From Clostridia bacterium (GTDB lineage: Bacteria; Bacillota; Clostridia; Oscillospirales; Acutalibacteraceae), in NCBI GenBank assembly GCA_017441385.1, contig JAFRXY010000083.1, positions 1 through 64,000 of the forward strand: a stretch of 64,000 bases of DNA, written 5' to 3'. Shown here in pieces: positions 60,366 to 64,000 of this stretch (positions are counted from its first letter, which is position 1; each line of letters opens with the position of its first letter). A program made the position numbers and the translations under genes. Below the pieces are notes generated by a model. The model was given only the letters and a program-made list of their open reading frames with translations, ran no database searches and was not told the DNA's origin.

Positions 60366-60394
60366 TTGACAAAAAATCCGCTGTGTGTTAAAAT
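60366..60394 (+). promoter_or_regulatory. Promoter of the YigZ-family gene
   Basis: TTGACA, 17 bases, TAAAAT, about 60 bp before the start codon. Confidence 0.8.
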
Positions 60395-60454
60395 CAAATC
60401 AACGCATATACATGATTGGTATGAGAAACCACTTACAGAATGGGCGGCTGATCT

Positions 60455-61081
60455 ATGACCGAATACAAAACACTACGAGCGGCAGCGCAGGATGAATTCA
60501 CCGAAAAGCGCTCCAGATTTATCGGTTATGCCCGTCCGGTTGCCAATGAACAGGAGGCGCTTGACTTCATCACGGAAATAAAGTCAAAACACTGGGACGC
60601 AAAGCACAATGTATACGCCTACTGTCTCCGCGAGGGCAATACCTGCCGCTATTCCGACGACGGCGAACCTTCCGGAACTGCCGGAATGCCCGTGCTGGGC
60701 GTCATCAGGAAATCCGGACTGACCGATTGCGCGGTGGTTGTCACACGTTATTTCGGAGGTATTCTTCTGGGCGGCGGCGGTCTGGTGCGTGCTTACAGCC
60801 ACGCCGCTTCCATCGGAATCGCCGCCTGCGGCATTCTCACCATGCGGATGTGCCTGATCTGCCGCCTAGACTGCGACTACAACCAATATGGCAGACTTGC
60901 CGCTCTGATACCCGAACACGGCGGAAGCATAAGCGACACAGCCTTCGGAGAATGCGTCGGCATTTCCTTCCGTATGACGAGAGAGGACTTCGCACGCTTT
61001 GAGCCCATGCTGGCCGACGCTACCGGAGGCAGCGTAAAGGCTGAAATCTCAGGCGAAGACTTCTTTGCTGTCGACGGATAA
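60455..61081 (+). CDS. YigZ/IMPACT-family protein
   Basis: 208 residues. N-terminal UPF0029/IMPACT domain: DEFTEKRSRFIGYARPVANE, HWDAKHNVYAYCLREGNTCR, YSDDGEPSGTAGMPVLGVI, VVVTRYFGGILLGGGGLVRA. C-terminal DUF1949 ferredoxin-like domain. The family is thought to bind nucleic acid or act on ribosome-associated regulation (yeast Yih1/IMPACT modulate Gcn2), but the bacterial role is not settled. Length and domain order are typical. Confidence 0.93.
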   Translation: MTEYKTLRAAAQDEFTEKRSRFIGYARPVANEQEALDFITEIKSKHWDAKHNVYAYCLREGNTCRYSDDGEPSGTAGMPVLGVIRKSGLTDCAVVVTRYFGGILLGGGGLVRAYSHAASIGIAACGILTMRMCLICRLDCDYNQYGRLAALIPEHGGSISDTAFGECVGISFRMTREDFARFEPMLADATGGSVKAEISGEDFFAVDG

Positions 61082-61165
61082 TGTATCTTTTTCACCGTGT
61101 TGGAAATAATCAGCCTGATAAATGCCGGTTTACGATGGCTGGAAATTCATAAAGGGGGTTTTCTC

Positions 61166-61528
61166 TTGAAGAAAGCAGCATGTGTTATTATTTCATTCCT
61201 GTTCATTTTTACCCTTGTTTCGTGCGGCGCAGCGGATAATTCCAAGATCGTCGGAACCTATCAGCTTACCAAAGCGCAGGGGGTCGGCATTAACCTTACC
61301 AGCGAGCAGATTGACTCGCTCAGGGCCATCGGTATGACGGCCACTCTTGAAATGAATGACGACAACACCGCTGTCATGGATATTTTCGGCGAAGAGCTGC
61401 ATTTCACCTATGATTTCGGCAAAATGATTTTCATTTATGAGGGCAAGAAAGAAAAATTTACATTTGACGGCGAAGTAATTGCTTTCAACAATGAAGGCAG
61501 GGAACTTGAATTTACTAAGGTCAGTTGA
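61166..61528 (+). CDS. Small lipoprotein of unknown function
   Basis: 120 residues from a TTG at 61166, preceded seven bases earlier by AAAGGGGG; other in-frame starts upstream have no site and would put the signal peptide in the middle. Signal KKAACVIISFLFIFTLVSCG with lipidated Cys. The mature part (KIVGTYQLTKAQGVGINLTS... FTYDFGKMIFIYEGKKEKFT) is an all-beta lipocalin-like module seen in many Clostridial lipoproteins. Located about 85 bp after the YigZ gene, perhaps cotranscribed. Confidence 0.75.
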   Translation: MKKAACVIISFLFIFTLVSCGAADNSKIVGTYQLTKAQGVGINLTSEQIDSLRAIGMTATLEMNDDNTAVMDIFGEELHFTYDFGKMIFIYEGKKEKFTFDGEVIAFNNEGRELEFTKVS

Positions 61529-61787
61529 CAAAAGAATCCGGGTCGTTTTCCGGCAGATCGACCCGGAAGTTGACTGAGAGCCTGTTCAGTATCTCTCCAC
61601 GCACGTCCCACTTGCATCTTTTCCGCCATATTTTGCCAAAATCCTCGTTAATACACAAAGTATTGCCTGCGGTTTTGGCTTCATATGACGAAAAATTTGA
61701 CTGCGCGGTACGCACACGCGGAGATACGTCAGCAGGCTCTGAAACCCAAATTATTCTTTTTCTTTGTCTCAACTACCGTATTTATTC
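61529..61787. other. Non-coding stretch before the lipoprotein pair
   Basis: TCCGGGTCG and CGACCCGGA (about 61539-61570) form a hairpin without a T run, possibly ending the lipoprotein transcript. An 83-codon minus-strand frame lies here but lacks a ribosome site. Nothing else is seen. Confidence 0.35.
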
Positions 61788-61816
61788 TTGACAAATTTAT
61801 AATGTTTTGTTAAAAT
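61788..61816 (+). promoter_or_regulatory. Promoter of the tandem lipoprotein genes
   Basis: TTGACA, 17 bases, TAAAAT. Confidence 0.75.
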
Positions 61817-61862
61817 ATAATCAGTATTTTTAGATTTTCTTCAATGAGAGGATGCGCTTGTT

Positions 61863-62342
61863 ATGAAAAGATTCACGTTTAAAGCAGCTTGTTTGCTTGT
61901 AGCTGTCGCAATGACCGCTTTTCTGCTCACAGGCTGCAAAGAGAAGGATCCCGTGTCTACGAACGACTTTGAAACGACCGCTGCCCAAAAGGGTTATATG
62001 GTTCAGGACGGAACGGATTTCTTTAAGGATTACGATTATATAAAGCTGGTAACGCTTGCCGCGCCGCAGGACAAATCCTTTCAGATAGAGTTTTATGAGC
62101 TTAATGATGAAGCTACCGCAAAATCTTTCTACGAAAGCAACAAAAACAATTTTGTCATGATGAAAGGTGAAGACTTCATAGATAAGAGCGATTCCGGAAA
62201 CAACTACGATTTATATAAGCTGGAAATGTACGGCAAATTCATGATGATAGAACGCGTAAAGAATACCGTTGTGTATGTGCCTTCTACCGACAGTGAAAAC
62301 AAGTCCGCCATTGAATCGTTTTTAAGTGAACTTAAGTATTAA
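61863..62342 (+). CDS. Lipoprotein of unknown function, paralogue 1
   Basis: 159 residues. Lipoprotein signal KRFTFKAACLLVAVAMTAFL then LTGC. The mature domain of about 130 residues (QIEFYELNDEATAKSFYESN, MYGKFMMIERVKNTVVYVPS) aligns along its whole length with the next gene. The family is unknown to me; the fold looks like an alpha+beta single domain. Start ATG at 61863 after a GAGAGGA site. Confidence 0.8.
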   Translation: MKRFTFKAACLLVAVAMTAFLLTGCKEKDPVSTNDFETTAAQKGYMVQDGTDFFKDYDYIKLVTLAAPQDKSFQIEFYELNDEATAKSFYESNKNNFVMMKGEDFIDKSDSGNNYDLYKLEMYGKFMMIERVKNTVVYVPSTDSENKSAIESFLSELKY

Positions 62343-62393
62343 GCCGATTAGCGGTCAACATGATATCCACAAAAAAGAAGAGAGGTTTTACTA

Positions 62394-62867
62394 ATGAAAA
62401 AAGCAATTAAGTTGACAGCTGTGGTTCTGTCGGTTATCCTTCTTGCATCACTGCTGACATCCTGCAAAAAGAATCCGTCTGATACCGCGGCATTCAAACA
62501 GCTGGCCGAAAAGTCCGGTTTTGAAATCCATGACGTGACCCAGCAGTATGCCGACGCTCCGCAAATCAAAGAAGCCACCGTTGTCGCTCCTTCGAGCCGT
62601 GAATTCCAGATTGAATTCTATGTGATTACCGACAAGGACAGCGCTAAGCAGCTTTACCTTGCCCAGAGCGAGGTTGTCGACGGATATAAGGATTCCAACT
62701 TTATCGGCACCAGTTCGAACGGTCAGAATTATGCAAGGCGTACCGTCGTCACCAACGGCAAATATCTGATGGTGTCCTATATAGAAAATACAATGGTATA
62801 TGTTCCGCCTACAGACAAGACAAACAAAGACGCCATTGAAAAGTTCCTGAAAAATTTCGGATACTGA
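62394..62867 (+). CDS. Lipoprotein of unknown function, paralogue 2
   Basis: 157 residues. Signal KKAIKLTAVVLSVILLASLL then TSC. It shares with the upstream gene the motifs FQIEFY, a central N-Y segment, GKYLMV(S), NTMVYVPPTD and a final AIEKFLKNFGY, with the two N-terminal halves more diverged. GAGAGG is nine bases before the ATG. The pair arose by tandem duplication and is probably cotranscribed (51-bp gap), ending at the terminator at 62880-62927. Confidence 0.8.
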   Translation: MKKAIKLTAVVLSVILLASLLTSCKKNPSDTAAFKQLAEKSGFEIHDVTQQYADAPQIKEATVVAPSSREFQIEFYVITDKDSAKQLYLAQSEVVDGYKDSNFIGTSSNGQNYARRTVVTNGKYLMVSYIENTMVYVPPTDKTNKDAIEKFLKNFGY

Positions 62868-62879
62868 TGATTTCACATT

Positions 62880-62927
62880 TTCGCGGTTTTACTCAATGAG
62901 AGAATTCTCAGAGTAAAACCGCGTTTT
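62880..62927 (+). terminator. Terminator of the lipoprotein pair
   Basis: CGCGGTTTTACTC and GAGTAAAACCGCG pair (13 bp), followed by TTTTT. Confidence 0.9.
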
Positions 62928-62949
62928 TCATATTTGACAATCTTCTATA

Positions 62950-62978
62950 TTGACTTTTTTATTGATTATTACTATAAT
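62950..62978 (+). promoter_or_regulatory. Promoter of the CotH-type gene
   Basis: TTGACT, 17 bases, TATAAT. Confidence 0.75.
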
Positions 62979-63026
62979 TATACATGAAATCATTTGATTA
63001 TTTTGCGAAATGATGTGATGTAGAAT

Positions 63027-64000
63027 ATGGCGACAGCTATTGCTTTTATCTGCCTAGCCGCTCTTTTCATTGCGGTATCGGCTATCAGTCTCTCCATTGC
63101 AAACCTTCCCTATTGTCCTTCTGAGCCAAAGAAATCACGGTTGATAAGAATTGGGGTCATTATAGGCTGTCTGCTCTGCAACGCCGCGGTATTCTTTCTG
63201 CTGCACCTTGTATTCAGGGGAAACGGTGATATTATGAATACCCTGCGTAAAGCGGCTGGCGCAAAGCTGAGTTATCAGTCGTTGCATTTCATCTACGGTA
63301 TTTTGCTGCTATGGGTTCCCGTCGCCGCCTGTACCGGCTTTGCCATACGTTCGGCGGTGCTATCCCGTCTGGGAGAGGACACACCATTTATTCCTCCGGA
63401 AAACCGCCGCTGCAAGAGGCTTCTGACGACATTTGACCTGAGTCTTCTCGGCATAGTCATTCTTTCCTCCATGGCTTTCAGCGCCGGAGGAGTCAGACAC
63501 CTTAAGCTCAACGAGATCTGTGACGCCAAAGTGGGAAGGGTCTCCAACGGCGGTTACATCGAGCTGTTTAACGAAGGGAGCCTTCCCTGCCGCACAAGGA
63601 GACTTTACCTGAGCAACGATGAGGAAAATCTCAAAAAATATGAACTTCCCGACATGCTTGCGGAAGCGGGCGGACTCCTTCTGGTTCCGCTGGAAAAGGA
63701 TGTTTTCACTCTGAACAAATCCGGTGGCAGCGTCGTGATACTCTCCGACAGCAGCGGAAGAATTATCGACAAGGTCGTGGCGGACAAGCCGCGCAGCGGG
63801 AATTATTCCTATTGCAGGGCAGATTCCACCGACCGCTGGAATTATATGCACCCCACTCCCGGAGAAGAAAACGACGCGTCCGCCGCGATTCTGCAAAAAC
63901 CGGCATTCTCAGCCGCCGCCGGCTATTACAGCAGCGAATTCGATCTGACTCTCACAGCGGAAGAAGGCACGGAAATCCATTACACCACCGACGGCAGCCT
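63027..64000 (+). CDS. Membrane/lamin-tail/chitobiase-C protein, probably CotH family (partial)
   Basis: Open frame from the ATG at 63027 to the window end (324 codons, no stop), translated by hand. About four membrane helices in the first 160 residues; then a lamin-tail-like domain (LKLNEICDAKVGRVSNGGYI, ELFNEGSLPCRTRRLYLSND, SGNYSYCRADSTDRWNYM, HPTPGEEN); then the start of a chitobiase C-terminal-like domain (SSEFDLTLTAEEGTEIHYTT, DGS). In Clostridia this order is usually followed by a CotH kinase domain of spore-coat type. The latter lies beyond the window, so the CotH call is inference. Confidence 0.65.
   Translation, partial: MATAIAFICLAALFIAVSAISLSIANLPYCPSEPKKSRLIRIGVIIGCLLCNAAVFFLLHLVFRGNGDIMNTLRKAAGAKLSYQSLHFIYGILLLWVPVAACTGFAIRSAVLSRLGEDTPFIPPENRRCKRLLTTFDLSLLGIVILSSMAFSAGGVRHLKLNEICDAKVGRVSNGGYIELFNEGSLPCRTRRLYLSNDEENLKKYELPDMLAEAGGLLLVPLEKDVFTLNKSGGSVVILSDSSGRIIDKVVADKPRSGNYSYCRADSTDRWNYMHPTPGEENDASAAILQKPAFSAAAGYYSSEFDLTLTAEEGTEIHYTTDGS

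Noticed and set aside
61521-61772. 83-codon minus-strand frame in the intergenic region
   Set aside because: Composition is somewhat protein-like, but it starts at TTG without a ribosome site, overlaps the end of the lipoprotein gene and matches no family I know. It may be a remnant.

Overview
The window reads as chromosome from a low-to-mid GC gut-type member of the Clostridia (Bacillota), most likely Oscillospirales/Ruminococcaceae-like. This is inferred from gene content and style: Shine-Dalgarno sites close to AGGAGG, TTGACA-N17-TATAAT promoters, an InlB/Flg_new-repeat surface protein with a sortase-like tail, a three-gene multiple-monosaccharide ABC transporter, a CotH-type protein and Gram-positive lipoproteins. 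No rRNA, tRNA or CRISPR array was recognised. Species assignment cannot be made from the sequence alone.

Layout. 143-3433 (minus): a decaying four-gene operon (flavin reductase with a PCP_red-like tail, NmrA/SDR protein with an in-frame stop, DUF1295 membrane protein, and a frameshifted protein whose pattern resembles ferredoxin-dependent bilin reductases). 3555-14264 (minus): one giant cell-wall protein with 34 Flg_new-type repeats. 14500-16700: a gene graveyard holding a truncated substrate-binding domain, the 3' part of an IS21-family istB gene with the element's right end, and a 464-bp non-autonomous IS21-like element inserted inside that istB with a 6-bp target duplication.

16710-26117: an integrated 9.4-kb island bounded by 13-bp direct repeats, the right copy lying over the stop codon of guaA. 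Its architecture (integrase and XRE repressor on one strand; small HTH, CHC2 primase, DUF927 helicase, replication origin and Xis-like gene divergent) is that of a phage-inducible chromosomal island (PICI). It also carries hicAB, a HIRAN-domain operon, an 11-bp-phased repeat array, a possible small RNA and two repressor-operator switches. I judge this the most interesting part of the window.

26106-52672: core housekeeping genes, mostly on the minus strand: guaA, a copA with a C-terminal CopZ-like domain, PPOX-fold and ferredoxin-thioredoxin-reductase-like proteins, an M16C peptidase, leuB, metA (acetyltransferase type), an esterase with a MPPEGMPP repeat, nagA, an LRR membrane protein with a charged 17-residue repeat, purA, a glycolipid glycosyltransferase with plsY, proC, a polytopic membrane protein, fruK and sbcCD. 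52962-57050: sugar ABC operon with a large intercistronic hairpin. 57272-64000: a secreted Ig/Y_Y_Y protein, a zinc-ribbon protein, a YigZ-type protein, three lipoproteins (two of them tandem paralogues) and a CotH-type gene that runs off the window edge.
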